From positions 1 through 63,945 of the forward strand of contig NZ_WWCP01000036.1 in NCBI RefSeq assembly GCF_009857505.1: 63,945 nt of DNA, read 5' to 3'. This document shows positions 8,626-18,111 of the stretch, one piece after another. Source of the DNA: Duganella lactea. GTDB taxonomy: Bacteria > Pseudomonadota > Gammaproteobacteria > Burkholderiales > Burkholderiaceae_D. The first letter of the stretch is position 1, and each line of letters begins with the position of its first letter. The position numbers were made by a program, and so were the translations under genes. The notes under the pieces are model-generated. The model was not told where the DNA came from. It did no database searches and saw nothing but the letters and a program-made list of their open reading frames with translations.

Positions 8626-9333
8626 TTATGCGCGGGCGGCGCCGAGGTAGAAGGCGCGCGGGGCGGCGAAGCTGGCGCGCACTTGCTCGGACACCTGGTC
8701 CGCCAGCACTTCATCCTGGTTCGCTTCCAGCGCGCTGACGATGGCTTGCGCGATGACCATCGGCGAGGATTTGGGCGTGTCGATGCCGGCGGTCATGTCG
8801 GTGTCCATGTAGCCCATGTGCGCGCCCAGCACTTGCGTGTTCTGCGCCGCCAGTTCGCCGCGCAGGCCGTTGGTCAGTGCCCAAGCGGCCGCTTTCGAGG
8901 CGCTGTAGGTGCCGGTGGTCGGGAAGCTGGCCCAGCTCAGGGCGGACAGGACGTTGATGATGGCGCCGCCGCCATTGCGGCCCAGTACCGGCGCCAAGGC
9001 GTGGCTCAGCGCCAGCGGGGCGAAGAAGTTGGTCTCCATTTCGGCGCGCGCGGCGCTCAGCGCGTCCGGTCCGGTCACGCCGCCCACCACGTGGATGCCG
9101 GCGTTGTTGATCAGGATCGTCAGGTCGGGAATGGCTTGCACGGCGGTGGCGATGTCGGCGCCGTTGGTCACGTCCAGCTTGATCGGCGTGACGCCGGCCA
9201 GGTCGACCGTCTCCGGCTTGCGGGCGCCACCGTACACTTTGCGCGCGCCGGCGTTGACGGCGGCTTGCGCCAGGGCTTTGCCCAGGCCACGGTTGGCGCC
9301 AGTGATGAGGACCACGGAGTCTTTGAAGTGCAT
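8626..9333 (-). CDS. Short-chain dehydrogenase/reductase
   Basis: A 235-aa classical SDR. It has the NAD(P)-binding motif TGANRGLG near residue 12, NNAG in the fourth strand, the catalytic Ser near SALSW and the YSASK active site. It should oxidise an alcohol or reduce a carbonyl with NAD(P)H in the cytoplasm. The start at 9333 follows GAAAGGAAG; the in-frame upstream ATG at 9405 would overlap the TetR gene. It lies 68 bases downstream of the TetR gene on the same strand. An 18-base operator-like sequence upstream of it is repeated before the TetR gene, so it is probably repressed by that regulator until an electrophile or aldehyde appears (inference). Confidence 0.9.
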   Translation of the reverse strand: MHFKDSVVLITGANRGLGKALAQAAVNAGARKVYGGARKPETVDLAGVTPIKLDVTNGADIATAVQAIPDLTILINNAGIHVVGGVTGPDALSAARAEMETNFFAPLALSHALAPVLGRNGGGAIINVLSALSWASFPTTGTYSASKAAAWALTNGLRGELAAQNTQVLGAHMGYMDTDMTAGIDTPKSSPMVIAQAIVSALEANQDEVLADQVSEQVRASFAAPRAFYLGAARA

Positions 9334-9364
9334 GATGCTTCCTTTCGAGGGTAAGTGAAACTGC

Positions 9365-9382
9365 AATATGACCGGTCGTCTT
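9365..9382. promoter_or_regulatory. Probable TetR operator, SDR copy
   Basis: AATATGACCGGTCGTCTT, centred on the palindrome GACCGGTC, lies 31 bases upstream of the SDR start. It is an exact 18-base match, in the same orientation, to 9987-10004 before the TetR gene. Confidence 0.75.
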
Positions 9383-9401
9383 AAAATCGGTCGAAAAAAA
9401 T

Positions 9402-9980
9402 TCACCTCAACAAACGGCCCAGCGCCACGCGGACGAAACGTTCCAGCGGCGCGCGGCTTTGTTCGGCTTTGGCGCGCACCACCGCGCCTTGCCAGGCATC
9501 GTTGAGGAAGCCGGCCAGGTCGGTGGCCGGCGCGTCGGCGCCGATGCTGCCGTCTTGCTGGCCTTCGGCGATGACCGCCGCCAGCAAGTTGGTCGAGCCG
9601 CCAAAGGCGTCCCGCATGGCCGTGCGCATGGCCGGGATCTGGTTCGATAACTCGGTGCTGAAGTTACCCAGCATGCAGCCAAAGTGGTAGTCGTTGGCGG
9701 TGTTGCTGGCGATCATGCGATCGTAAAACTGTTGCAGCCGTTGCGTTGGCCGCAGCGTGCGGTCTTCCAGCACCGCCGCCACTTGGCCCACGCCGTCGAT
9801 GTAGCGCTGCACGACTTCCAGCCCCAGCGCTTCCTTGCTGGCGAAATGGTTGTAGAACGAGCCTTTCGGCACGCCCGCCGCGTCGGTGATGTCTTGCACG
9901 CTGGTGGCGTTGAAGCCTTTGCTGTGCAGCAACTGGACGCTGGTGGTGAGGATCTGCTCTTTGACGTTTGCTTTAGCCAT
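9402..9980 (-). CDS. TetR/AcrR family transcriptional regulator
   Basis: A 192-aa one-component regulator. Residues 1-60 form the TetR helix-turn-helix, with the recognition part TSVQDITDAAGVPKGSFYNHF; the rest is an all-helical ligand and dimer domain. The protein resembles the NemR/YcdC-like branch, in which cysteine or electrophile sensing is known, but this is inference. Its start at 9980 lies 6 bases downstream of an operator-like repeat that also precedes the SDR gene. This predicts autorepression together with control of the SDR. Confidence 0.93.
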   Translation of the reverse strand: MAKANVKEQILTTSVQLLHSKGFNATSVQDITDAAGVPKGSFYNHFASKEALGLEVVQRYIDGVGQVAAVLEDRTLRPTQRLQQFYDRMIASNTANDYHFGCMLGNFSTELSNQIPAMRTAMRDAFGGSTNLLAAVIAEGQQDGSIGADAPATDLAGFLNDAWQGAVVRAKAEQSRAPLERFVRVALGRLLR

Positions 9981-9986
9981 GTGCTT

Positions 9987-10004
9987 AATATGACCGGTCG
10001 TCTT
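9987..10004. promoter_or_regulatory. Probable TetR operator, autoregulatory copy
   Basis: This is the second exact copy of the 18-base GACCGGTC-centred element, 6 bases upstream of the TetR ATG. A repressor bound here would block its own gene's transcription or translation start region. Confidence 0.75.
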
Positions 10005-10070
10005 GAATAAGTCAAGCGCTATTTGTGTGGCGGGCCCCGGCTGTCACGGCCCGGGCCCGCCGCGCCCGGG

Positions 10071-11801
10071 TCAGCGTGGTTCGCGATACACCGGGTAGGT
10101 CCACAAGGCGCGCTCGGCATAGTCGGAGCGCGCTTCCCACCATTGCAGCCGGGCCTGGCGGCTGGCCGCCAGTGTGGCGTCCTTGGCGATGGCGTCCTGG
10201 AACTCGGCGCGCAGCTTGGGATCGTTGGCCATCATCTGCTCGGCCAGCGGCGCCAGCAGGTGTTTCGGCAGCCGCCATTCCGACGCCAGCGCCTGATCGA
10301 AGCGGCTGCTGGCCAGGAAGCCGTCGTCGCTTTCCGCTTCCAGCAGCGCGGCGGCCAGCAAATGGTAAGGCTGGGCGGCGGGGATGCGTACCGAGCCGGG
10401 CGGCAGCGTGATGGTCTTCACCGCCAAGGCGCCGCTGCGCTCCTTGCCGGACGCCATCCGCGTCGCTTCCAGCGACAGCGTGCGCGGCGCCTGGATGGCT
10501 TCCATGCGGATGCCGTGCGCGCGCAGCGCGGCGATCAGGTCCTGGTGCTCGGCGCTGATCCACCACGCTGGCGGCAACGTCACCTCGCGCGTGGCGCGCA
10601 CGCCGTACACCGGCAGTTGCTGGTCTTGCGCTTCGCCGGTCCAGCGCAGCTCGTGCGCGCCGGAGACGGGGGACTCATAACTGTCGTAGCGGTAGCCTTT
10701 GAAGGTGGTCATGCGCAGCGGCACCTGCTCGCGCTCCCAGCGCACCATTAGCCGCTCCGGCCGCGCGGCGCGGTCCTGCGCCTTGGCGGCGGCGATGCGG
10801 GCATGCTCGCGGCCCACCGTCTTCAGCGACTGTTCCAGCAGCACGTAGGTGCCGAGCACGCGGCGCTTGTACGGCTTCATCACATGGTTTTCCACCAGCA
10901 CCGTCGGCACGCCGATGAAGTCGCCGTAGCCGGTCGAGTAGCGCGGCCCCTCGGCGCTGATGCGCAGGCCCTGCGCCGGCGCGTCCGGATCGACCCAGCT
11001 CGGATAGATCACCGGCAGATGGCCTTGCTTGCTGAGCGCGGCGCTGACGTCGTCGTGGTAGGCCGTCATCAGCCAGTGCGCGGTGGCCGGCGAGCGCGCG
11101 TAGGTGCCCCAGCCGGCAAAGGTGTAGGTGATGTCGTACTGGAAGTCGGTGCCGTCGCTGACGTGGATGTCAATGTACAGTGCCGGATCGAAGCGCTGCA
11201 GCAGCTTGACCACGGCGGCGATCTCCGGCGATTGCAGGCGCGCGTAGTCGCGGTTCAGGTCCAGTCCCTGGGCGTTGCTGCGGCTGCCCTTGCGCAGCGG
11301 GCCGCGCTGCATCGGGCGGCCCAGTTCGCTGGCGTTTTCATGCGCGTCGACGTTGAGAATGGGGATGAACACCAGGTCGACCTGATCGAGCAGATCGTCG
11401 CGGCCACGGAAGGCGATATCGCGCAGCAGCATCAGGCCGGCGTCCTTGCCGTCGATTTCGGCGGCGTGGATGCCGGCCTGCACCAGTACCACCGGCTTGT
11501 TGGCGGCGCCCGGTTTGCTGGCGCGCGCGTACACCAGCTCGCGGCCCTGGTAGGAGACGCCGAAGCTGTGCACGCTGATCTTGTCGGACGCCGCCGCCAG
11601 CGCTCGCAGGTAGCGCAGCGTGGCCGCGTAGTCGGGCGACGTGGTGAAGTCGGACTGCTCCGCCGGCGTGATCCAGCGCGAGCCGGCCGGGGCGATCAGT
11701 TGTTCGCTGGCGCCATGCCAGGCGGTTGGTGGTGGCAGGAGGTCGAACGCGCAGGCGCTGGCGCCGACCAGGGACAACAACAGGGCGGAATAGATTTTCA
11801 T
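10071..11801 (-). CDS. M14 family zinc carboxypeptidase, exported
   Basis: A 576-aa secreted protein with a signal peptide (YSALLLSLVGASACA). The M14 zinc site is visible as GIHAAEIDGKDA (His and Glu) and IDIHVSD (second His). The probable general-base Glu is in VLVENHVMKPYKRRV. Family members remove C-terminal residues or, in some branches, process peptidoglycan peptides. About 200 residues after the catalytic domain are of unknown role. ATG 11801 is preferred to the TTG two codons earlier; the ribosome binding site is weak in either case. It is divergent from the S9 gene at 11959. Confidence 0.87.
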   Translation of the reverse strand: MKIYSALLLSLVGASACAFDLLPPPTAWHGASEQLIAPAGSRWITPAEQSDFTTSPDYAATLRYLRALAAASDKISVHSFGVSYQGRELVYARASKPGAANKPVVLVQAGIHAAEIDGKDAGLMLLRDIAFRGRDDLLDQVDLVFIPILNVDAHENASELGRPMQRGPLRKGSRSNAQGLDLNRDYARLQSPEIAAVVKLLQRFDPALYIDIHVSDGTDFQYDITYTFAGWGTYARSPATAHWLMTAYHDDVSAALSKQGHLPVIYPSWVDPDAPAQGLRISAEGPRYSTGYGDFIGVPTVLVENHVMKPYKRRVLGTYVLLEQSLKTVGREHARIAAAKAQDRAARPERLMVRWEREQVPLRMTTFKGYRYDSYESPVSGAHELRWTGEAQDQQLPVYGVRATREVTLPPAWWISAEHQDLIAALRAHGIRMEAIQAPRTLSLEATRMASGKERSGALAVKTITLPPGSVRIPAAQPYHLLAAALLEAESDDGFLASSRFDQALASEWRLPKHLLAPLAEQMMANDPKLRAEFQDAIAKDATLAASRQARLQWWEARSDYAERALWTYPVYREPR

Positions 11802-11802
11802 A

Positions 11803-11817
11803 TGCAACCATGTTGCA
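11803..11817. promoter_or_regulatory. Short palindrome before the M14 gene
   Basis: TGCAAC-CAT-GTTGCA is a perfect 6+6 dyad ending 2 bases before the M14 start, in the region shared with the divergent S9 gene. It is a possible operator; no regulator gene adjoins it. Confidence 0.35.
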
Positions 11818-11958
11818 ATAATGCGTCAGATTATGCAAGTCAAAAGTAGCGTAAAGTAACAATTTCCTCCGGATATGCCGCTACCGCCGGCGCTCTTGGT
11901 ATGATCTGCGATGGCCGGCCACAAGCCGGTATTTTTTTTACAACAACGGAGAGATCGA

Positions 11959-14016
11959 ATGAGATTCCCCTTGCTGCTGCTGGGCACCGCTATCGCGGCC
12001 AGCGCCACGGCCGCGCCGCGCGGCTTTACTGTAGAAGACCTGGTCCGGATGGAGCGGGTGGGCAATCCGGTGCTGTCGCCGGACGCCACCCGCGTGGTGT
12101 ACACCGTGCGCACCACCGACATGGACAAGAACCGTGGCAACACCCAGCTGTATCTGCTGGACCTGCGCGCGCCGAAAGCCGCGCCGGTACGCCTGACCCA
12201 GGCCGCCGCCAGCAGCAGCGATCCGGAATGGTCGCCGCATGGCGACGCGATCTACTTCCTGTCGGGCCGCTCCGGCTCATCGCAGGTGTGGCGTTTGCCG
12301 CTGAGCGGCGGCGAGGCGGCCAAGGTCACCGACCTGCCGCTGGACGTGGATAGCTTCCACCTGTCGCCGCAGGGCGACCGCCTGCTGTTCAGCATGGCCG
12401 TGTTCCGCGATTGCGCCGACCTGGCCTGCACCAAGAAGCGCCTGGACGACAAGGCCAAGGAGAAGGCCAGCGGCAAGGTCTACGACAAGCTGTTCGTGCG
12501 GCACTGGGATACCTGGGCCGATGGCCGCAACAACGTGCTGTACTCGGCGCCGATCGATGCCACCGGCAAGGTCAGCGCGCAGCCGGTCAGCCTGAGCGGT
12601 ATGCTGGATGGCGACGCGCCGTCCAAACCGTTCGGCGACAACGGCGAGTACCGCTTCAGCCCGGACGGCAAGACCGTGGCCTTCTCGATCCGCATCGCCG
12701 GCCGCACCGAGGCATGGTCGACCAACTTCGACGTCTACACCGTGCCTGCCACCGGCGGCACGCCGCAGAATCTGACCGCCGACAACCTGGCCTGGGACAG
12801 CAAGGCCACCTATTCGCCGGACGGCAAAACCCTGGCCTATGTCGCCATGACCAAGCCGACCTTCGAGGCCGACCGCTTCCATCTGGTGCTGCTCGATGTC
12901 GCCAGCGGCAAGAAGCGTACCGTGGCCGACAACTGGGACCGCTCGATCGCCGACTTCCGTTGGGCGCCGGACAGCAAAACCATCCTGGCCACCGCCGACG
13001 ATGTCGGCCAGCATCCGCTGTTCTCGATCGACACCGCCAGCGGCAAAGTGACCGCGCTGACCGGCAAGGGTTCCGTGGGCGGCTTCGACGTGGTGAAAGA
13101 CACCGTGGTCATGTCGCGCGCCAGCCTGTCGTCGGGCGCGCAGTTGTACAAGTTCAAGCTGGGCGCCTCGGGCGACAAGGCCGAGCAACTGACGCGGCTC
13201 AATGAAGCCGCGCTGGCCGACGTCAAGTTCGGCGAGTACGAGCAGTTTTCCTTCACCGGCGCCAACGGCGACACCGTCTACGGCCATGTGATGAAGCCAT
13301 GGAACGCGCAGCCGGGACAGAAATATCCGATCGCCTTCCTGGTGCACGGCGGCCCGCAGGGCAGCTTCGGCAACTCGTGGAGCTATCGCTGGAATCCGCA
13401 GACCTACGCCGGCGCCGGCTACGCGACAGTGTTCATCGACTTCCACGGTTCGACCGGCTATGGCCAGAAGTTCACCGATTCGATCAGCGGCGACTGGGGC
13501 GGCAAGCCACTGGAAGACCTGCAAAAAGGTCTGGCGGCGGCGGTGCAGAAATTCCCATGGCTGGACCGTGAGAACAGCTGCGCGCTGGGCGCCTCGTATG
13601 GCGGCTTCATGATGAACTGGATTCAGGGCAATTGGTCCGATGGCTTCAAGTGCATCGTCAACCACGACGGCGTGTTCGATACCCGCGGCATGGCCTATGC
13701 GACCGAGGAACTGTGGTTCACCGAATGGGAAAACGGCGGCCCGTACTACGACGTGCCGCAACTGCACGAGAAGTTCAATCCGGCGCTGACCGTCAAGCAC
13801 TGGAAGACGCCGATGCTGGTGGTACAGGGCGACCTGGACTTCCGTATCCCGACCGCGCAGGGCCTGGGCGCCTTCACCGCGCTGCAACGCCGGGGCATTC
13901 CGAGCAAGTTGCTGTTCTTCCCGGATGAGAACCACTGGGTGCTGAAGCCGGCCAACTCGGTGCTGTGGCATCACACCGTGATCGACTGGCTCGACACCTA
14001 CATCAAGAAAAAATAA
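11959..14016 (+). CDS. S9 family acylaminoacyl-peptidase-like serine peptidase, exported
   Basis: A 685-aa protein with a signal peptide (LLLLGTAIAASATAA), a beta-propeller to about residue 420 built of repeated SPDG-type blades, and a hydrolase domain. The triad is intact: S546 in GASYGGF, D627 in GDLDFRIP and H659 in ENHW. It should cleave short peptides in the periplasm. The start at 11959 follows CGGAGAGAT; the in-frame ATG at 11911 lacks a ribosome binding site and a signal sequence. It is followed after 49 bases by the M1 aminopeptidase, with a hairpin between them. Confidence 0.9.
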   Translation: MRFPLLLLGTAIAASATAAPRGFTVEDLVRMERVGNPVLSPDATRVVYTVRTTDMDKNRGNTQLYLLDLRAPKAAPVRLTQAAASSSDPEWSPHGDAIYFLSGRSGSSQVWRLPLSGGEAAKVTDLPLDVDSFHLSPQGDRLLFSMAVFRDCADLACTKKRLDDKAKEKASGKVYDKLFVRHWDTWADGRNNVLYSAPIDATGKVSAQPVSLSGMLDGDAPSKPFGDNGEYRFSPDGKTVAFSIRIAGRTEAWSTNFDVYTVPATGGTPQNLTADNLAWDSKATYSPDGKTLAYVAMTKPTFEADRFHLVLLDVASGKKRTVADNWDRSIADFRWAPDSKTILATADDVGQHPLFSIDTASGKVTALTGKGSVGGFDVVKDTVVMSRASLSSGAQLYKFKLGASGDKAEQLTRLNEAALADVKFGEYEQFSFTGANGDTVYGHVMKPWNAQPGQKYPIAFLVHGGPQGSFGNSWSYRWNPQTYAGAGYATVFIDFHGSTGYGQKFTDSISGDWGGKPLEDLQKGLAAAVQKFPWLDRENSCALGASYGGFMMNWIQGNWSDGFKCIVNHDGVFDTRGMAYATEELWFTEWENGGPYYDVPQLHEKFNPALTVKHWKTPMLVVQGDLDFRIPTAQGLGAFTALQRRGIPSKLLFFPDENHWVLKPANSVLWHHTVIDWLDTYIKKK

Positions 14017-14017
14017 C

Positions 14018-14045
14018 CGTCGTTCCCGCGCACGCGGGAATGACG
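14018..14045. repeat. Intergenic hairpin TTCCCGCG/CGCGGGAA
   Basis: CGTCGTTCCCGCG and CGCGGGAATGACG form a nearly perfect 13-bp stem around CA, two bases after the S9 stop. No T-run follows. This type of sequence is a common intergenic repeat in proteobacteria and may stabilise or terminate the upstream message. Confidence 0.55.
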
Positions 14046-14065
14046 CAGCACACTTCGGGAGTCTC

Positions 14066-16687
14066 ATGAAAAAATATCTGATCGCCGGCGCCGTAGCGCT
14101 GGCCTTCGGCGGCGTCGCGCACGCCGCCGACAGCGCGCCACGCGCTGAAAACGCCTACCTGTCGCAAGCCGACGCCGCCGCCCGTTCGGCGCGCGTCAGC
14201 AATGTCGACTACACGCTGGAATTCGCGCTGACCGGCAAGGAAACCTTCAGCGGCACCACCACGCTGAGCTTTGACCTGAACGACGCCTCGCAAGCGTTGA
14301 CCATCGACCTGGACAAGGCCACCATCAGCCGCCTGACCGTCAACGGTAAAACCATCGCGCCGCAATACAACCAGTGGTTCATCACGCTGGCCGCGGCGGA
14401 CCTGAAAGCCGGCCGCAACACCGTCACCATCGCCTACAGCCGTCCGCACAGCACCAACGGCGAAGGCCTGCACCGCATGGTCGATCCGGTCGATGGCCGC
14501 GTCTACACCTATTCGCACTTCGAGCCCGCCGCCGCGCACCAGATGTTCCCGGTGTTCGATCAGCCGGATCTGAAAGGCACCTATCAGGTCACCGTCACCA
14601 CGCCGGCCGACTGGGTGGTCTCGTCCACCATGCGCGAAAGCGGCGTGCAGGACGTCGAAGGTGGCAAGCAGTGGACCTTCCCGCGCTCGAAGAAACTGAG
14701 CCCGTACAACTTCTCGATGCACGCCGGCCCGTACAAGGTGTGGGAGGACAACAGCGGCAAGTACCCGATGCGCTTGTTCGCGCGCCAGTCGGTGGCCGCG
14801 CAAGTGTCGCCGCAGGACTGGTTCAAGTACACCAAACAGGGGCTGACCTTCTTCGACCAGTACTTCGGCATCCCTTACCAGTTCGAGAAATACGACCAGC
14901 TGCTGGTGCCGGACTTCCTGTATGGCGCGATGGAAAACGCCGCCGCCATCACCTTCGCCGAAGGCCGCTTCCTGCACAAGGAAGAAATGACCGTCGCGCA
15001 GAAGCAATCGCTGGCCGGCGTCATCATGCACGAGATGGCGCACCAGTGGTTCGGCGATCTGGTCACCATGAAATGGTGGAACGGCCTGTGGCTGAACGAG
15101 AGTTTCGCGTCCTTCATGGGTACGCTGGCGACCGCCGAGGCGACCGAGTTCAGCAACGCCTGGCAGAGCTTTTACTCGGGCGGCAAGCAAGCCGCCTACA
15201 CGCAGGACCAGCGCGTGATCACCCACGCGATCGAGACGCCGGTGCCATCGACCGCCAACGCCTTCGACAATATCGACGCCATCACCTACTCGAAAGGCGC
15301 GTCAACGCTGAAGCAGCTGCGTCACCTGCTGGGCGAGGAAGTGTTCCGCAAGGGCGTGCACAACTATCTGGTCAAGTACCAGTACCAGAACGCCACGCTG
15401 GATGACTTCATCGGCAGCCTGGGCGAAGCCGCCAACCGCGACCTGAGCGGCTGGACCAAGGAATGGCTGTACCAAGCCGGCGTCAACACCATCGCCGCCG
15501 ACTACAAGTGCAGCGCCGGCAAGATCAGCGCGTTCACGCTGCGCCAGAGCGCGCCGGGCAAGGAACTGCCGACCTTGCGCGAGCAGCGCGTGCAAGTGGG
15601 CTTGTTCCAGTTGGGCGCGCAAGGCCTGGCGCTGAGCAAGAACGTCGCCATCACCTACCAGGGCGCGGCCACCGTTGTGCCCGAGCTGAAAGGCGCGGCG
15701 TGCCCTGACCTGGTTTATCCGAACTATCAGGACTGGGGCTTTGTGCAGGTGCAGCTGGATAAAAAATCCTTCGCCACCGCGCAATCGAGCCTGAGCAAGG
15801 TGGACGATCCGCTGCTGCGCTCGATGCTGTGGCAGAGCCTGTGGGATGGCGTGCGTTCGGCCAAGCTGCCGCTCAACGCGTTCCTGAACACCGCGCTGGC
15901 CAATGCGCCGGCCGAGAAGGATTACACGCTGCTGGGCGATATCGTCGATAAGCTGCAAGCGTCGGTCGGCTACCTGAACCTGATGGGGCCGTCGGCCTAC
16001 CACACCAAGGTCATCGCGCAACTGGAGCGGATGTCGTTTGACGCCGCCAAGGCCGCCACCGACACGAATTTCCAGCGCCGCTGGTTCTCGACCTACATCA
16101 GCGTGGCCAGCAGTCCGGCCGCGCTCAAGCAGCTGGCCGCCATCCTCGACGGCAAGCTGGTGGTGCCGGGCCTGAACGTCGGCCAGGATGTGCGCTGGAA
16201 CATCATCCGCCGCCTGAACCGCTACGCTTATCCGGGCAGCGATGCGCTGCTGGCCGCTGAGCAGGAACGCGACAAGTCGGACAGCGGCCAGCAAGCCGCG
16301 ATCGCCGCCACCGTGGTCCGTCCGGACGCCAAGGTGAAGGCTGAGTGGGCCGCCACCATCGCCGACCTGAAGACGACGTTACCGTTCTCCAAGGTGCGTA
16401 CCGCGATGGGCAGCATGTTCCCACCGGAGCAGCGCGCGCTCAACGAGCAGACGGCGGCACAACGCCTGGCGACGCTGGGTGAGGTCGACAAGGCCGCCGG
16501 CCCGGTCTACATGCGCGCTTATGCGGCGTCGCAGATTCCGGCCACTTGCACGCCGGTGAGCGTGGCGCGGCTGGACGCGGCCATCGCAAAATTGCCGGGT
16601 CTGTCCACCGGCACGCAGCGTGCGTTGCTGATCGCAAAGCAGGAGGATGAGCGCTGCGTCGCGATCAAGCAAGCGATGATGAAATAA
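14066..16687 (+). CDS. M1 family aminopeptidase N, exported
   Basis: An 873-aa zinc aminopeptidase with a signal peptide (AVALAFGGVAHA). The exopeptidase motif GAMEN is at 287-291, and the zinc site HEMAH is at 322-326 with the third ligand E345 in WLNESFASF. The N-terminal beta domain and a C-terminal helical ERAP1-like domain are both present, so the protein is full length. It releases N-terminal amino acids from peptides, here in the periplasm rather than the cytosol as for E. coli PepN. The start follows CGGGAG. It ends exactly where the convergent lipoprotein gene ends. Confidence 0.95.
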   Translation: MKKYLIAGAVALAFGGVAHAADSAPRAENAYLSQADAAARSARVSNVDYTLEFALTGKETFSGTTTLSFDLNDASQALTIDLDKATISRLTVNGKTIAPQYNQWFITLAAADLKAGRNTVTIAYSRPHSTNGEGLHRMVDPVDGRVYTYSHFEPAAAHQMFPVFDQPDLKGTYQVTVTTPADWVVSSTMRESGVQDVEGGKQWTFPRSKKLSPYNFSMHAGPYKVWEDNSGKYPMRLFARQSVAAQVSPQDWFKYTKQGLTFFDQYFGIPYQFEKYDQLLVPDFLYGAMENAAAITFAEGRFLHKEEMTVAQKQSLAGVIMHEMAHQWFGDLVTMKWWNGLWLNESFASFMGTLATAEATEFSNAWQSFYSGGKQAAYTQDQRVITHAIETPVPSTANAFDNIDAITYSKGASTLKQLRHLLGEEVFRKGVHNYLVKYQYQNATLDDFIGSLGEAANRDLSGWTKEWLYQAGVNTIAADYKCSAGKISAFTLRQSAPGKELPTLREQRVQVGLFQLGAQGLALSKNVAITYQGAATVVPELKGAACPDLVYPNYQDWGFVQVQLDKKSFATAQSSLSKVDDPLLRSMLWQSLWDGVRSAKLPLNAFLNTALANAPAEKDYTLLGDIVDKLQASVGYLNLMGPSAYHTKVIAQLERMSFDAAKAATDTNFQRRWFSTYISVASSPAALKQLAAILDGKLVVPGLNVGQDVRWNIIRRLNRYAYPGSDALLAAEQERDKSDSGQQAAIAATVVRPDAKVKAEWAATIADLKTTLPFSKVRTAMGSMFPPEQRALNEQTAAQRLATLGEVDKAAGPVYMRAYAASQIPATCTPVSVARLDAAIAKLPGLSTGTQRALLIAKQEDERCVAIKQAMMK

Positions 16688-17065
16688 TCATTGCTGCTGG
16701 TTCAGCACGCACACCCCGGCGCGGCAACTGGCGCCGGGGTCGCTGACCACGCTGCAGGTGGACATCATGCCTTTGCGCTGGTCATCGTCGCGGCGGGCGG
16801 CGGCGTGTTGCGCCACCAGCGCCTTCAGCTGCGCGCCGTCGCTGTGCTTGCTCGACCAGGCCAGATAGTTTTCCGGCCCGCCGCAAGCCTTGGCGCCGAC
16901 ACCAATGCTGTGACACTGGCTGTTGTCGTCGCAACGCAGGTCGGCGTTGGCGGACTTGATCTGCTGCCACAGCGCCACGACCGGCTCTTCCGGTGGGCCG
17001 GCGCAGGCGGTCAGGATCAGCAGGCTGGCAGCCGCCAGCCCCAGGGCGGGGAATAAATTTTTCAT
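16688..17065 (-). CDS. Small cysteine-containing lipoprotein
   Basis: A 125-aa protein with a lipoprotein signal (LLILTAC, lipid on Cys near residue 19). The mature part carries cysteines in RCDDNSQCHSIG, KACGG, STCSV and ASCRAGVC, probably forming disulfides. Start ATG 17063-17065 overlaps the TGA of the upstream gene (ATGA), indicating translational coupling. The longer open frame upstream is out of register with that gene and is Arg-rich. Function is unknown. Confidence 0.75.
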   Translation of the reverse strand: MKNLFPALGLAAASLLILTACAGPPEEPVVALWQQIKSANADLRCDDNSQCHSIGVGAKACGGPENYLAWSSKHSDGAQLKALVAQHAAARRDDDQRKGMMSTCSVVSDPGASCRAGVCVLNQQQ

Positions 17066-18069
17066 GGTGTCTTCACAGCTTCCTGTAATCGCGCCTTGCG
17101 CGCCACACCGTCCGGACCGAACAGGATGGTGAACTCGGCCGGCGGTGCATCTGCGCGCCGCGCGGGGTAAGTGTAGCGCCACATCTGGTAGCCACTGTCG
17201 AAGCTTACTACTTTTGCCGGACCCAGGCGCGCCCGCATCTGCTCGGTGGTGCCGTGGTCGGCGGCGATGGCGGTGTCGTCCGGCCCCGGTGGGCTGTCCA
17301 TGTCCTCGAACGACAGCAGCGTGTCGTCGGACCAACCGCGGTCCCAGACCGGCGCGTAGTAGCTGCGGTCAAGCAGCACCTGGCAATCGCAGTAGGGCAG
17401 GGTGGCGGGCGTTTGCGTGCCGCCAGCATACAGGGCGCTGAGCGGCAGCGTGGCGTGGCGCGCGCCATCGCGCAGCGTGACCGCGTACACCGGACGCTCG
17501 GCGAAGAACAGGTAGTTGCCATCCGCTTGCAGGCAAACGCGCTCCGGGCTGGTTAACAGCTCACCCAGCCAGGCGAACATCTGCGCGTTGTTGGACAGCA
17601 GCCCGGCCTCGACGCCGACCAGACATTCCAGCCGCAGGTCGCCCAAACGGCGCATGCCGGCCGGAACGTTGGGACTGCGCACCTGCGCGCGCCAGGTCAG
17701 CGTGCTGGTCTTGCGGCTGGCGATCAGGGCCGCGTCTTCGCGCGCCGCCTGGGCGTTGCGCTCCAGTGTGAACGTATGATCAGGCGCCACGGCCACCGGC
17801 AGCGAGACGCTGTCGCCGGCCATGCGCAAGGTGATGCCGTCCAGCTGCGTGCCGGGCAGGCGTGGCAGCAGCTGGAAACGCAGCGTCGCCTGCGGCGCCA
17901 ACGCATGGTAGCGCTCGAAGATATCCATGCCCGCCAGCATCTTGCGGTAGGACTTGTCGACCGGATCGCGGGTGGCGGCCACCGTGACGCTGGGCGCGTT
18001 CTGCGCCGCCGCTTTGGGGATCACAGTGGCCATCAGCAGCACCGTCGTGAGTAAAATCAGTGTGCGCAT
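17062..18069 (-). CDS. Exported hypothetical protein with BamE/SmpA-like C-terminus
   Basis: A 335-aa protein with a signal peptide (LLTTVLLMATVIPKAAA). The last 70 residues (EQMRARLGPAKVV, then WRYTYPA and GVARKARL) resemble the SmpA/OmlA fold, in which a helix and short strands end with a line of the type 'W.Y .. F..G.v'. The middle part has paired cysteines (LPYCDCQVL). The start at 18069 begins the signal sequence; there is no strong ribosome binding site. It is coupled to the downstream lipoprotein by a 4-base overlap, and both probably act in the cell envelope. Confidence 0.65.
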   Translation of the reverse strand: MRTLILLTTVLLMATVIPKAAAQNAPSVTVAATRDPVDKSYRKMLAGMDIFERYHALAPQATLRFQLLPRLPGTQLDGITLRMAGDSVSLPVAVAPDHTFTLERNAQAAREDAALIASRKTSTLTWRAQVRSPNVPAGMRRLGDLRLECLVGVEAGLLSNNAQMFAWLGELLTSPERVCLQADGNYLFFAERPVYAVTLRDGARHATLPLSALYAGGTQTPATLPYCDCQVLLDRSYYAPVWDRGWSDDTLLSFEDMDSPPGPDDTAIAADHGTTEQMRARLGPAKVVSFDSGYQMWRYTYPARRADAPPAEFTILFGPDGVARKARLQEAVKTP

Positions 18070-18111
18070 GATGGCAAGCGTAAAACATCGGCGCGCGCCT
18101 TGGCGCACCGT

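Noticed and set aside
11338..11862. 174-aa leftward frame over the M14 gene start
   Set aside because: Out of frame with the M14 peptidase and Arg-rich; the peptidase frame has the signal peptide and zinc site.
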